NCBI GenBank assembly: GCA_963812945.1
Contig: CAWEXD010000010.1
Location: 1-64,000 of the forward strand
Length of the DNA: 64,000 bases
Direction of reading: 5' to 3'
Source of the DNA: DASRDR01 sp963812945 [NCBI: uncultured Candidatus Rokubacteria bacterium]
Lineage (GTDB): Bacteria; Methylomirabilota; Methylomirabilia; Rokubacteriales
Under the pieces are notes generated by a model. The model was not told the DNA's origin, searched no databases, and saw nothing but the letters and a program-made list of their open reading frames with translations. The translations under genes were made by a program, and so were the position numbers. Positions 9,339-18,264 of the stretch are shown here, piece by piece; the first letter of the stretch is position 1, and every line of letters begins with the position of its first letter.

Positions 9339-10079
9339 TCACGGCACGAGCTCCCGGTACCTGGCGATCACCTTTCCCGGATCGCCGTCCGCCTCGAGGC
9401 GCCCACGCACGAGGAGACACGCACGGTCGCACATGCGCTCGATCGTGTCCAGCCCGTGGGACACCAACAAAAGCGTGGTGCCGCGCCGCCGCACTTCTTC
9501 CATGCGCTTGAGACACTTCTGCTGGAAGTGCGCGTCGCCGACAGCGAGCACCTCGTCGACCAGGAGTATGTCGGGCTCCAGGTGGACGGCGATGGAGAAC
9601 CCGAGCCGGACGTACATTCCCGTGGAGTAGTTCTTGACCGGGAGTTCGATGAACTCCCCCAGTTCCGAGAATTGAGCGATTGCCTGGTAGATGCGGTCGG
9701 TTTCCCGTCCCGATATCCCGTAAAGCGACGTGTTCAGGTAGATGTTCTCGCGCCCCGTCAGGTCCGGGTGGAAGCCGACTCCCAGCTCGATCATCGGGGC
9801 CACGCGGCCTCGGACGGTGACCTCGCCCTCGGTCGGCCGGAAGATCCCGGCGATGATCCGAAGCAGCGTGCTCTTGCCCGAGCCGTTCGGCCCGATGATC
9901 CCGAGCCATTCGCCTTTGCGTACCAGGAGATCGACGCCGGTGATCGCCCAGAATCTCTCGAGCTGCTCGCGGTGCCTCGGGTGGAACATGCCGATCAGGC
10001 GGACCTTGAGGTTGCGCGCCGGGTTACGCCTGAGTACGAAGCCCTTCGAGACGCCGCGGAGCTTGACGGCCCAGTCCAC
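9339..10079 (-). CDS. ABC transporter ATPase for polysaccharide export (Wzt/TagH type)
   Basis: 246 residues. Walker A is IGPNGSGKSTLLRIIAGI, the signature is YSTGMYVRLGFSIA (the relaxed form typical of Wzt/RfbE/TagH), and Walker B is DILLVDEVLAVGD followed by HFQQKC. A switch histidine is present (LLLVSHGLDTI). There is no C-terminal carbohydrate-binding extension. GTG at 10079 is the chosen start, preceded by GAGGAA and lying 3 nt beyond the permease stop. Together with the permease it should flip or export a lipid-linked glycan across the inner membrane. Confidence 0.9.
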   Translation of the reverse strand: MDWAVKLRGVSKGFVLRRNPARNLKVRLIGMFHPRHREQLERFWAITGVDLLVRKGEWLGIIGPNGSGKSTLLRIIAGIFRPTEGEVTVRGRVAPMIELGVGFHPDLTGRENIYLNTSLYGISGRETDRIYQAIAQFSELGEFIELPVKNYSTGMYVRLGFSIAVHLEPDILLVDEVLAVGDAHFQQKCLKRMEEVRRRGTTLLLVSHGLDTIERMCDRACLLVRGRLEADGDPGKVIARYRELVP

Positions 10080-10081
10080 GC

Positions 10082-10957
10082 CTACACTTCCTCGGCGAGG
10101 TTCTCGCTGAACCGGCGGAACAGCGCATAGCCGCCGAGGAGTGCCGCCGCCGTCCACCCGAGCACGGCCGCGGCGACGACACCTTCCGGGAGGCGACCCC
10201 AGAACAGGACGTCCTGGTACATCATGGCGAACGCCGCCAGCGGGCTCAACTTGAAGAACACCTGGAGCTGAGCGGGGGCCATGGTCACGGGATAGATGAT
10301 CGGCGTCAGCCAGAAGAGCAGGACCACGGTCACCTCGGTCAGGTGGGCGACGTCCCGGAAGAACACCGTGCTCAGCGCCAGAATGAACGCGATGCCGAGG
10401 GTGAACAGCAGGTGCAGCAGCAGCACCGGCACCACGAGGACCGCCGGCCAGCTGAGCCGGCCTCCGGAGACCCAGAGCAGCGCCGGCACGAACACAGCCA
10501 GGGCCAGGAGCAGCTGTGAGAACGTGAAGAGGACCGTCGCGATCGGGAGGACCTCGCGCGGGAAGTAGACCTGCCGGATGAGCCCCGCGTTGCGCACGAT
10601 CACCTGTGTCGAGGCCGTCAGGGAACTCGCGAAGAAGGTCCACGGCAGGAGGCCGGCCAGGAGGAAGAACGCGTAGTTCTCCGTCGGCACCCGGAGGACG
10701 AGCTTGAACGCCAGCGTGTAGACAAGGAGCATGAGCAGCGGATTGAGGAGCGACCAGACGACCCCGAGCACCGAGTCACGGTACTTGAGCTTCAGGTCCT
10801 TGAAGACGAGATTCTTGATCAGCGCCCGAAAGCGGACCACCTCTAGCAGGACCGATGGGAGCGTCACCGTCGCGGTCACGGCGTCCGGAGCGCTCCGGCG
10901 CGAAGGCGGAGCCGAACGTGAGTCGCCGTGGAGCACGGGGTCATTGTCTCCCACCAT
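10082..10957 (-). CDS. ABC transporter permease for polysaccharide export (Wzm/TagG type)
   Basis: 291 residues, with about six membrane-spanning segments. The cytoplasmic N-terminal helix and coupling region FRALIKNLVFKDLKLKYRD is typical of ABC-2 polysaccharide/teichoic-acid export permeases, as are the YTLAFKLVLR segment and VFFRDVAHLTEV. The stop is 3 nt from the ATPase start, so the two are one operon. ATG at 10957 is the first in-frame start; the conserved region begins about 35 residues in, so a start further downstream is possible. Confidence 0.9.
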   Translation of the reverse strand: MVGDNDPVLHGDSRSAPPSRRSAPDAVTATVTLPSVLLEVVRFRALIKNLVFKDLKLKYRDSVLGVVWSLLNPLLMLLVYTLAFKLVLRVPTENYAFFLLAGLLPWTFFASSLTASTQVIVRNAGLIRQVYFPREVLPIATVLFTFSQLLLALAVFVPALLWVSGGRLSWPAVLVVPVLLLHLLFTLGIAFILALSTVFFRDVAHLTEVTVVLLFWLTPIIYPVTMAPAQLQVFFKLSPLAAFAMMYQDVLFWGRLPEGVVAAAVLGWTAAALLGGYALFRRFSENLAEEV

Positions 10958-11456
10958 CTTTGCGCTCTGTGCCGACCTGAGTTGCCGGCCGGCCGAGGAC
11001 TCAGCTTACCTCCCCCCCGCGTCACCCGCCATCGCTCCTCTATTTCGTCACCGGGACGGGGACACGACGGACCGGGATTTCGGATCGTGGCGCGCGCGCG
11101 AGCCTAGGAAGCACCAAGCACGTTCTCGTCCTCGTCGAAGCGGCTCCCCGGGCCGGGCCGGCCCGGGGACCCCTGGGTCGCCCGGCGGCGCAGCGCCAGG
11201 GGCTCGGGGCGCCCGGGAGCTGGGGCGCGGGAGAGGTAGGGGCCGACGGCCATCCGGTCGATCTCGTCCCAGGTGCCGAAGATAGAGTGGCCTCCCAGGA
11301 GGGACCCGTGACGACGGGGGCCCACTGCCGGGGATCGCCGTTGCCTGGCTGACTGGCCGCGCGCTACCCTCTGGGCTCGGGGGTCGATGCGCGAGCGGGG
11401 CCGGAGGGGGGGCGGGGGAAGGGGACCGGGAAACGTGGCTAGCACCTCCTACGTTC
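10958..11456. other. Stretch without an intact gene; contains a GC-rich inverted repeat
   Basis: This runs from the start of the divergent exporter operon to the relic at 11457. A near-perfect inverted repeat with 11-bp arms and a 1-nt centre lies at 11146-11168. Minus-strand frames around 11220-11300 read FGTWDEIDRM but match no family I recognise. Probably decayed sequence plus the exporter promoter region. Confidence 0.35.
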
Positions 11457-11541
11457 TGAGCTACCGCTCGGTCCCCGATCCGGCGGCGTTCGAGCGGGCG
11501 AACTACATGAAGGTGTTGAGCTCCTACGTGCTGCGAGCGTA
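11457..11541 (+). pseudogene. C-terminal relic of a dihydroorotate-dehydrogenase-like gene
   Basis: The last 27 codons read [20 protein letters not shown] then SSYVLRA and a TAG. The intact gene at 45188-46189 ends [27 protein letters not shown]. Nothing of the upstream enzyme domain is present before it. This is one edge of a duplicated segment whose other landmark, a TctC signal peptide, also occurs in both places (11972 and 46211). Confidence 0.8.
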
Positions 11542-11562
11542 GCGCGACCCGAGGAGGGCGAG

Positions 11563-11970
11563 GTGGCCGCGACCCAGCGGGACATCGAGCTGTTCAACGA
11601 CAGCCTCGAGCGCACCAGCGGGAGTCCGTTCCTGGAGCGATTCTACGAGCTCTTCGTGGCATCCTCGCCGGAAGTCGCGGCGAAGTTCGCGCACACGGAT
11701 TTTCGACAGCAGCGGCGGGCGGTCAAGGTCTCACTGTACATGATGATGTCGGCGGCCCTGGGACATCCCGAAGGCGAGGTCCACCTGACGCGCATCGCCC
11801 GGCGCCACAGCCGGGCGGAGCTGGCCATCGGACCCGAGCTGTACGACCTGTGGCTGGACTGCCTGATTCGGGCGGTCCGCGAACACGACCGCTCGTTCAG
11901 CGGCGAGACCGAACGAGCCTGGCGGAACGTCCTGCAACGCGGGATCGAGTTAATGAAGTCCCGGTACTGA
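11563..11970 (+). CDS. Single-domain globin-like protein
   Basis: 135 residues with a globin-like helical pattern: an N-terminal A/B-type region (FNDSLERTSGSPFLERFYEL), a C/E-type region and an F-helix histidine in LTRIARRHSRAELAIGPELY, which fits the proximal heme ligand, followed by G and H helices. The length suits a single-domain globin of the flavohemoglobin/protoglobin-like kind without a reductase domain. GTG at 11563 is preceded by GAGGAGGGCGAG. It would bind O2 or NO in the cytoplasm; a role in NO handling is attractive given NirK elsewhere in the window but is inference. It sits between two relics and appears to be the only intact gene of that unit. Confidence 0.7.
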   Translation: MAATQRDIELFNDSLERTSGSPFLERFYELFVASSPEVAAKFAHTDFRQQRRAVKVSLYMMMSAALGHPEGEVHLTRIARRHSRAELAIGPELYDLWLDCLIRAVREHDRSFSGETERAWRNVLQRGIELMKSRY

Positions 11971-11983
11971 CAAGGAGAGTCCG

Positions 11984-12240
11984 ACGACGCACTGGATCGT
12001 CCTCGTGCTGCTGGTGCTCGGGATGCCGGCCATGGCGTACGCGCAGGCGTTCCCCACCAAGGTGATCACCATCGTCGTGCCGTTCGCGGCCGGTGGCCCC
12101 ACCGATACCGTAACCCGACTCCTCGCCCAGTCGATGAGCAAGGCACTCGGCCAGCAGGTGATCGTGGAGAATTGGGCGGGGCCGGCGGGACGATCGGCGC
12201 CACCCGGGTGGCCAAGGCCTCGCCAACCCTCCTCCGGCCC
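11984..12240 (+). pseudogene. TctC/Bug-type tricarboxylate-binding protein, N-terminal fragment
   Basis: After AAGGAGAG the frame begins ACG (in the parallel copy at 46223 it is ATG) and reads THWIVLVLLVLGMPAMAYAQ, a signal peptide. This is followed by AFPTKVITIVVPFAAGGPTD and TVTRLLAQSMSKALGQQVIV ENWAGPAG, the conserved N terminus of tripartite tricarboxylate transporter binding proteins. Past GPAG the family's GGTIGATRVAKA continues in another frame (a frameshift near 12185) and then stops resembling the family. The lost start codon, frameshift and truncation make this a dead fragment. Confidence 0.8.
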
Positions 12241-12299
12241 CCGGGCCGTCGAGGGTTACATTCCAAATGGCGCGGCTCTTCCCGCTCGGTAGCATTTAG

Positions 12300-14054
12300 A
12301 TGGCGCGATACGGAGCGTTGCTGCGGCCGGCGCGGGCGCGCTACACTCCGCTCACCGCGGAGCCCGGTGTGGAGCGCCTCGATCACGCCTCCGATCTGTC
12401 CCGAGCGGTCGTGTGTCTCCTGGCGGGCTATCTGCTCCTCGGGCTCGCCCACGCGGCACTCTTGCCCCCATGGGAAGGCTTCGACGAGACCAGCCACTAC
12501 TCCTACGTTCAGCAGCTCGCCGACCGGTGGGAAGTGCCCCGGTTCAATCGGGCGCGCATGTCGGCCGAGGTCGAGGCGTACGCGCGCCGGGCACCGCTGC
12601 CCTATGCCAACACCCCGCCGTTCACGCGGGAGGGAGCCCTGACGTACGGCGCCTTCTTCGCGGGGCCCGCTGAGCGCGTGGCGCACGCCGGGGCGTTCGT
12701 CCACGGGCGTCCGGAGGCGCCGCGCCGCTACGTCGCCGGCCGCGAGATGAACGGGCTGTCGATGCACCCGCCGCTCTACTATCTCGTGCTCACCCCCGTC
12801 TACCTCGCGACCCGGCAGCTCGGCTGGGCGGCGCACCTCATGAGTCTGCGCCTCGCCTCCTATCTGCTGGCGTGGGCCGCGCTGGTCGTCGGGGTGTGGG
12901 CGTGCGCGACCCGAGCGGGTTGGACCGGCGAGGATGGCGAGGCGGCCTCTCGGTGGGCGATGCTCGGCATCGCGCTCTGGCCGGCCCTGGTGCCATCTTG
13001 GTTTCCCGAGATGGTGCGGCTCGGCAACGATTCGCTCTCCACCCTCATCCTGGCCGGCGGGTGGCTCGTGACGGTCCGCGCGAACGGCCGCGCCCCCTCG
13101 CTGGGCTCGGCCCTGGTCCTGGGAATCCTCCTGGCCGCGGGCTGCCTGACGAAGCTTTACTTCCTGGCCGTCGCGGTCGCGTTCCTCGGCTTCTGGCTCT
13201 GGCGCGCGTGGCGCGCGGGGGGCGCGACCGCCCTGGCGTTAGCCGCGCGGCGGCTGGCCGTCGCACCACTGGTCGTTGTGGTGGCGGCGGGCTGGTGGTA
13301 CGTCGCGAACTGGCGGGACTACGGGGTCGCGCTCGCCAGCATGGAGATCCTCCAGCAGCAGGGCGCCGGCGGGCTCGCCGGGGCGCTCGCCCAGCTCTCC
13401 CCGGCCGCCGCCGCGAAGGGCGCCGCGGTGTTCGTTGCCACGCTGGCCTGGCCGGGGACCTGGTCCCTGGTACGGCCACCCACCGGCGCCATCGCGCCGA
13501 TGGTGGCCATCCTTCTCCTCGGGGCGGGGGCATACGCCGTCGCGCTCCGGCGGCGAGCGACGGCGCTCGCGTGGCTCCCGGCGTGGCTCACGGCATGGGT
13601 GCTCCTCGCGTTCACCTACCACGGGATCGTCCGGATGGCCGCGACCGGGCAGGGGCAGCCCGGCCACTACTTGCACTTCCTTGCGGTCGCCCTCGGGGTC
13701 GCCCTGGGGCTCGGGCTGCGGGCGGGGTGGCCCCGCGCCGGGTTCCGGTGGCTCGTCGCTGGCCTCGTGAGCTACGCTCTGCTTTTCGGCGTCGCCGTGT
13801 CTTGGGCCCAGGTGATGCTCTTCTCGGGGTCGCTGGTCAAGGCCGGCACGACGAACGTCTACCGGCTGCCCGAGACCCTGCCCCCGCTCCTCGGGGTGCC
13901 CGACGCGCTGACCCGCCTCAGGGCGCTGGCTTACCCCGGCCTCGGCGCGGTGGCGTGGATCCTCGGCGGCCTGCTGGTCCTGGCCGGGACGGCGCGCGGG
14001 CTGGGGTCATCGCACCTGGGAACGCGACCTCCCGAAGCCACTCCAGGGGCTTAG
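12300..14054 (+). CDS. Polytopic membrane protein, DUF2142/PMT-like
   Basis: 584 residues with about ten to eleven hydrophobic segments. The first periplasmic loop has PPWEGFDETSHYSYVQQLAD, the acidic D/E-H motif after the first membrane helix that is typical of GT-C-type glycosyltransferases and of DUF2142 membrane proteins. A later loop has FPEMVRLGNDSLSTLILAGG. This suggests sugar transfer from a polyprenyl carrier on the periplasmic side, as in other polysaccharide loci, but no specific reaction can be read. ATG at 12300 is used; the hydrophobic part begins about 35 residues in, so an internal start is possible. The C terminus is rich in Pro, Gly and Thr. Confidence 0.72.
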   Translation: MARYGALLRPARARYTPLTAEPGVERLDHASDLSRAVVCLLAGYLLLGLAHAALLPPWEGFDETSHYSYVQQLADRWEVPRFNRARMSAEVEAYARRAPLPYANTPPFTREGALTYGAFFAGPAERVAHAGAFVHGRPEAPRRYVAGREMNGLSMHPPLYYLVLTPVYLATRQLGWAAHLMSLRLASYLLAWAALVVGVWACATRAGWTGEDGEAASRWAMLGIALWPALVPSWFPEMVRLGNDSLSTLILAGGWLVTVRANGRAPSLGSALVLGILLAAGCLTKLYFLAVAVAFLGFWLWRAWRAGGATALALAARRLAVAPLVVVVAAGWWYVANWRDYGVALASMEILQQQGAGGLAGALAQLSPAAAAKGAAVFVATLAWPGTWSLVRPPTGAIAPMVAILLLGAGAYAVALRRRATALAWLPAWLTAWVLLAFTYHGIVRMAATGQGQPGHYLHFLAVALGVALGLGLRAGWPRAGFRWLVAGLVSYALLFGVAVSWAQVMLFSGSLVKAGTTNVYRLPETLPPLLGVPDALTRLRALAYPGLGAVAWILGGLLVLAGTARGLGSSHLGTRPPEATPGA

Positions 14055-14317
14055 TCACGCCTCGAGTGTGCACGGGATGACGGGGCAGGCGGCTCGGAAG
14101 GTGACGCGGCCCGCGCCCGACCCTGCCGCTCTCCCTCCGCTTTTCGACTCCGATCTGGCCGGGTCGGCCAGCGGCCTCGAGGGTGGTGGCGCCGTCGCCG
14201 GTCGGCGGCGTCGGTGACTCCAGCCGGGGGACGGGACCCCGGGGACTGTCTGCGGTCGATCCGGTACGCACGGGAACCCTGTTCGGAATAGGATTGCGGA
14301 GGCGAGAGTCCGGGGCC

Positions 14318-16087
14318 ATGACCGACGCCGACACTTCGCACCTGGTGCGTGTCGGCTCGCTCGACGAGCTGAAGGCGAAGGGCTGCCTGGTCGTGAGCGC
14401 CGGGCGGCACGGGGTGGCCGTCTTCTGGCACGAGGGCCGGGCGTGGGCGGTGGACAACCGGTGTCCGCACATGGGGTTCCCGCTGAGCCGCGGGACCGTG
14501 CGCGAGGGCCTGCTGACCTGCCACTGGCACCACGCCCGGTTCGACCTGGCGTCGGGCGGAACCCTGGATCCGTTCGCGGGGGACGTGCAGCCGTACGCGA
14601 CGCTCATCCGGGGTGGGGATGTCTTCGTCGAGGTGGCGCCGGCCGGGGAGCGAACGGCCCAGTGGCGCCGCCGCCTCGAGCAGGGGCTAGAGGACCAGCT
14701 CCCGCTCGCCCTGGCCAAGGCCACGCTCGCCCTGCTTGGCGCCGGGGCCGAGCCGCGGGAGATCCTGCGGGTGGGGGCGCTCTTCGGGGCCCGATACCGG
14801 GCTGCCGGGTGGGGACCGGGGCTCAGCATCCTGACCGCGATGGCGAATGTCTTGCCGTGGCTGGGCCCGGACGAGCGACCCCTCGCGCTCTTCCACGGCG
14901 TGGTCCGGGTGGCCGAGGACTGCGCCGGTCGCCCGCCCCGATTCGGGCTGGACCCCCTGCCCGCGGCCGGCCACGCGCCGGCCCGGCTGAAGGCGTGGTT
15001 CCGGGACGCGGTGGAGGTGCGCGATGCCGAGAGTGCCGAGCGCGTGCTCCGCACGGCGATCGACGTCGCCCCGCCCGCCGCGGTCGCCGATCTGCTGTTC
15101 GCGGCCGTCACCGACCACTACTTCCTCGACGCCGGTCACACGCTGGACTTCGTGGTCAAGGCCCTGGAGCTGCTGGAGCACCTCGGCTGGAGCGAGGCGG
15201 CGGCGATCCTGCCGAGCCTGGTCGGTGGCCTCTGTCGCGCCGAGCGGAGCGAGGAACGGAGCGCGTGGCGCCGGCCGATGGATCTCCCGGCCCTCGTCCA
15301 GCCAGCGGTCGAGGAACTCCAGTCCGGGCTCGAGGGCGATGGCAGCGGCGGGTCGCCGCTCCGCCCGGGGGAGTTCGACGAGCTGGTGACGATCCTTCTG
15401 GGCGAAGAGCCGCGGGCTGTCATCGACGCCCTCGTGGCGGCGCTGCGGCGCGGAACCGCCCGGGCAGACCTCGGTCAGGCCGTCGCGCACGCGAGCAGTC
15501 TCCGGATCGCCCGGTTTCCGACGAGCAACGAGTTCGGCGACTGGGACACGGTGCACAACACGTTCAGCTCCTGCAACGCCCTGCACCAGGCGCTTCGCCG
15601 GGCGCCGTCCCCCGAGCTCGCGCGCGGGCTGTTCCACGCCGCGATGAAGATCTACCTCGATCGGTTTCTCAACGTTCCGCCGGCCCGCCTGCCCGACGAG
15701 GAGCAACCGGGAGCCGCGCCACCGGACGGGGCGGACGTCCCGGCGGCGCTGCTGGAGCTCCTCGACCGCGAGCAGCAGGTGACGCCGGCCGGCCGGCTCG
15801 TGGATGCCCATCTTCGATCCGGCCGTGACGAACGCCCGATGCTGGAGAGCCTCGGGCGGGCGGTCCTGCGGGAAGACGCCGGGTTCCACGACTACCAGGC
15901 GCTGGAAGGTGCGTTCCGCCAGTACGCGCTGCTCAAGGCCGCCCGTCCAGCGGCTGCTCGCCGCGCGCTCGTCGCCCTGGCGCGCTTCGGGGCGGCGCAC
16001 AGCCCGACGTCACGCGCGCTCCGGCAGACGTACCAGATCGCGCTGCGCCTCCACCGCGGCGAGGAGCTGTTCCAGCCCTCGGAGTAG
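14318..16087 (+). CDS. Large Rieske [2Fe-2S] protein with long alpha-helical C-terminal domain
   Basis: 589 residues. The N-terminal 100 are a Rieske ferredoxin domain with both cluster boxes, CPHMGF and CHWHHARFD (C-x-H ... C-x2-H), plus the expected FVEVAPA strand after it. The remaining about 480 residues are predicted mainly helical, soluble and unfamiliar, with a His/Asn-rich stretch near NEFGDWDTVHNTFSSCNALH. There is no signal peptide or membrane segment, so it is probably cytoplasmic. Upstream open frame to 14183 lacks motif support; ATG at 14318 follows CGGGGCC and starts just before the domain. No neighbour explains it. It is not a ring-hydroxylating oxygenase, because the Fe(II)-binding catalytic domain is not apparent. 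Confidence 0.75.
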   Translation: MTDADTSHLVRVGSLDELKAKGCLVVSAGRHGVAVFWHEGRAWAVDNRCPHMGFPLSRGTVREGLLTCHWHHARFDLASGGTLDPFAGDVQPYATLIRGGDVFVEVAPAGERTAQWRRRLEQGLEDQLPLALAKATLALLGAGAEPREILRVGALFGARYRAAGWGPGLSILTAMANVLPWLGPDERPLALFHGVVRVAEDCAGRPPRFGLDPLPAAGHAPARLKAWFRDAVEVRDAESAERVLRTAIDVAPPAAVADLLFAAVTDHYFLDAGHTLDFVVKALELLEHLGWSEAAAILPSLVGGLCRAERSEERSAWRRPMDLPALVQPAVEELQSGLEGDGSGGSPLRPGEFDELVTILLGEEPRAVIDALVAALRRGTARADLGQAVAHASSLRIARFPTSNEFGDWDTVHNTFSSCNALHQALRRAPSPELARGLFHAAMKIYLDRFLNVPPARLPDEEQPGAAPPDGADVPAALLELLDREQQVTPAGRLVDAHLRSGRDERPMLESLGRAVLREDAGFHDYQALEGAFRQYALLKAARPAAARRALVALARFGAAHSPTSRALRQTYQIALRLHRGEELFQPSE

Positions 16088-16389
16088 GAGGCCATCGAGC
16101 ACCGGGGCCCGCCTCCGCCGCTTGGGGCGCGCGGTCGCGGCGTCCCGGCTTTTGTAGGAGCCCGGTCAGAATCGCGTGGGCCGGACCGACCGCGGCTCGG
16201 AGCCACCGGACAAGATTCCGACGAGCCGGCTTAGTCGCACGGGCGCACCGGCCCGCCCGGACAGGGCGCCCGGCCGCGTGTCCCGCGATCGACGCGGCGA
16301 TCTCTCGTCTCCGTGGGATACAATGTGACGGCCGCCCACCGGGGAGCGCCCGGAGCGGGAGGAGCGGAGTCCAGTCGCACTGGAACACG
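16088..16389. other. Intergenic stretch, nothing recognised
   Basis: About 300 bp with no supported gene; open frames are short or antisense. It presumably holds the promoter of the methyltransferase pair. Confidence 0.35.
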
Positions 16390-17292
16390 ATGGACAGGCG
16401 CGCGGAGCTGCTGCGGTTCATCGACCGCGATCAGGTCGGCATCGAGATCGGCCCCTGGCACACGCCGCTGGCGCCCAAGCGGGATGGCTACCAGAGCATC
16501 TCGATCGATGTGTTCGACGTCGACACATTGCGGCGACGCGCGGTCGAGGACCCGAACATCGACGAGGCCGGCGTCGCGCGCATCGAGGACGTCGACTTGA
16601 TCGGCCCCGCGCAGGAGATCGCCGATCTGGCCGCCGCGCGGTTCGGCCCGGGCTTCACCTGCGACTATGTGCTCTCGTCCCACAACTTGGAGCACATCCC
16701 GGACCCCATCCGCTTCCTGCAGGGCTGCGAGCGGATCCTTCGCCGGAACGGCGTCGTTTCACTGGCCATCCCGGATCACCGCTGCTGCTTCGACCATTTC
16801 CGGACGCCCTCGGCAACGGCCGACTGGCTGTCCGCCTATTTCGAGAAGCGCACGCGCCCTACACCGGCGCAGTGGTTTCATCAGAACGCCACGCATTGTC
16901 GGCTGAAGCGCGACGGGAAGATGGTGGGGAGCTTCGATCTCACCGTGGATCCCCGGGACATCGTGCCACTCGAGACACTGCGCGAGGCGTACGCGGACTG
17001 GAAGCGCGTCGTCGAGAGCAACGATACGACGTACCGCGACACTCATTGCTGGGCGTTCACGCCCGAGTCGTGCGCGCTCATCCTGCACGATCTCCGGTAT
17101 CTGGGGCTGCTGGCCCTCGACGTCGACCGCATCTCCGCCACGAATGGGAACGAGTTCTACGTCCATCTGAGAAAGCCGGAGCGTCCCGTGCCGATCAATG
17201 AACGAGCCTTCTACGATGCGCGAGCCCGCTACCTGCGGGCGAGCCGTCCCGGGAGCGGCCGGCGGGCGCGCCGGAGGTGGCTCCCATGGTGA
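16390..17292 (+). CDS. SAM-dependent methyltransferase (class I, EPS-locus type)
   Basis: 300 residues. The usual glycine-rich SAM motif is modified to VGIEIGPWHTPLAPKR, the form seen in methyltransferase-like proteins of polysaccharide loci. YVLSSHNLEHIPDPIRFL and the strand VVSLAIPDHRCCFDHFR are the post-I motifs of the methyltransferase_11 type. A substrate-region WFHQNATH follows. The C terminus is basic. Likely role: methylation of a surface glycan or its lipid carrier; this is inference from family and position. It starts with ATG at 16390. Confidence 0.75.
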   Translation: MDRRAELLRFIDRDQVGIEIGPWHTPLAPKRDGYQSISIDVFDVDTLRRRAVEDPNIDEAGVARIEDVDLIGPAQEIADLAAARFGPGFTCDYVLSSHNLEHIPDPIRFLQGCERILRRNGVVSLAIPDHRCCFDHFRTPSATADWLSAYFEKRTRPTPAQWFHQNATHCRLKRDGKMVGSFDLTVDPRDIVPLETLREAYADWKRVVESNDTTYRDTHCWAFTPESCALILHDLRYLGLLALDVDRISATNGNEFYVHLRKPERPVPINERAFYDARARYLRASRPGSGRRARRRWLPW

Positions 17293-17344
17293 GGACGGTC
17301 CGGTCACGCGTCCGCCCGCGCGCCTCCGCGACCGGCTAGGCACC

Positions 17345-18190
17345 GTGCGGTCGCCCACGGGAGCCAGGACGATACGCAGGCTCAAGCGCGTGATCCCCGC
17401 TCCCGCCAGGGCCGTCGGGCGAGCGGCGTATGACGCCGTGCTGGATGCGCTGGACCTTTGGCGCGGGCATCTGACCCCGCCGCGCCGACTGATCTTCGTC
17501 GGGCCCGGCGACTATCGAAAGACCGGGGAGGAGTTCCTCGGCTACTTCCGGTCGCTCGGGCGACTCGAGCCCACCGATCGCGTCCTGGACCTCGGCTGCG
17601 GGATTGGCCGGATGGCCGTGCCGCTCACGCGCTACCTGACCACCGGGTCGTACGAGGGAATCGACGTTGTGTCCGAGGGCATCGACTGGTGCCAGGCCAA
17701 CATCACCCCTCGATTTCCGCACTTCCGCTTCCAGCGTGCGGACGTGTTCAACCGCCGCTACAATCCGGGCGGGACAGTGAAGGCGAGCGAGTATCGATTC
17801 CCCTTCGAAAGCGCCTCGTTCGATTTCGTCTTCCTGACCTCCGTCTTCACGCACATGCTGCCGGAGGATCTGGTGCACTATGTCGACGAGCTCGCCCGCG
17901 TGATGAAAGCGCCGGGGCGCTGTCTGGTTACCTACTTTCTCATCAACGACGTCTCCCATCGGGCCATCGAGGCGAAGCGGAGCGACCTGAGCTTTGCGTG
18001 CACACCCGAGGGCTACTGGACCGCCGATCCCGCCGTGCCGGAGGCCGCCATGGCCCATGACGAGGACTTCATCGCCTCGGTCTACGCGCGACACGGCCTA
18101 CGAATCGTCGCCCCCATCCGCTACGGCTGGTGGGCCGGTCACGTGGATCCCCTGAGCTATCAAGACATCGTCGTCGGGGAGAGGGTCTGA
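17345..18190 (+). CDS. SAM-dependent methyltransferase (Methyltransf_25/11 type)
   Basis: About 280 residues. Motif I is VLDLGCGIGRMAVPLTRYL, followed by YEGIDVVSEGIDWCQANI, FPFESASFDFVFLTSVFTHM and the catalytic-fold strand CLVTYFLIND. The frame is open from ATG 17198, but that start would overlap the previous gene by 95 nt. GTG at 17345 gives a sensible length and is preferred, with no strong RBS for either. It follows another methyltransferase and probably modifies the same glycan. Confidence 0.78.
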   Translation: MRSPTGARTIRRLKRVIPAPARAVGRAAYDAVLDALDLWRGHLTPPRRLIFVGPGDYRKTGEEFLGYFRSLGRLEPTDRVLDLGCGIGRMAVPLTRYLTTGSYEGIDVVSEGIDWCQANITPRFPHFRFQRADVFNRRYNPGGTVKASEYRFPFESASFDFVFLTSVFTHMLPEDLVHYVDELARVMKAPGRCLVTYFLINDVSHRAIEAKRSDLSFACTPEGYWTADPAVPEAAMAHDEDFIASVYARHGLRIVAPIRYGWWAGHVDPLSYQDIVVGERV

Positions 18191-18234
18191 GCATCCGCCG
18201 GCGCTGATTGCAGAGGCTCCCAGGCGACGAGCCA

Positions 18235-18264
18235 TTGACAGCTGTTCCTGATCCCGAGTAGATT
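18235..18264 (+). promoter_or_regulatory. Putative sigma70-type promoter
   Basis: A perfect -35 box TTGACA (18235-18240), an 18-nt spacer and TAGATT (4 of 6 matches to TATAAT) at 18259-18264. It lies in the 320-bp gap before the diheme lipoprotein gene and points toward it. Pattern match by eye only. Confidence 0.4.
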
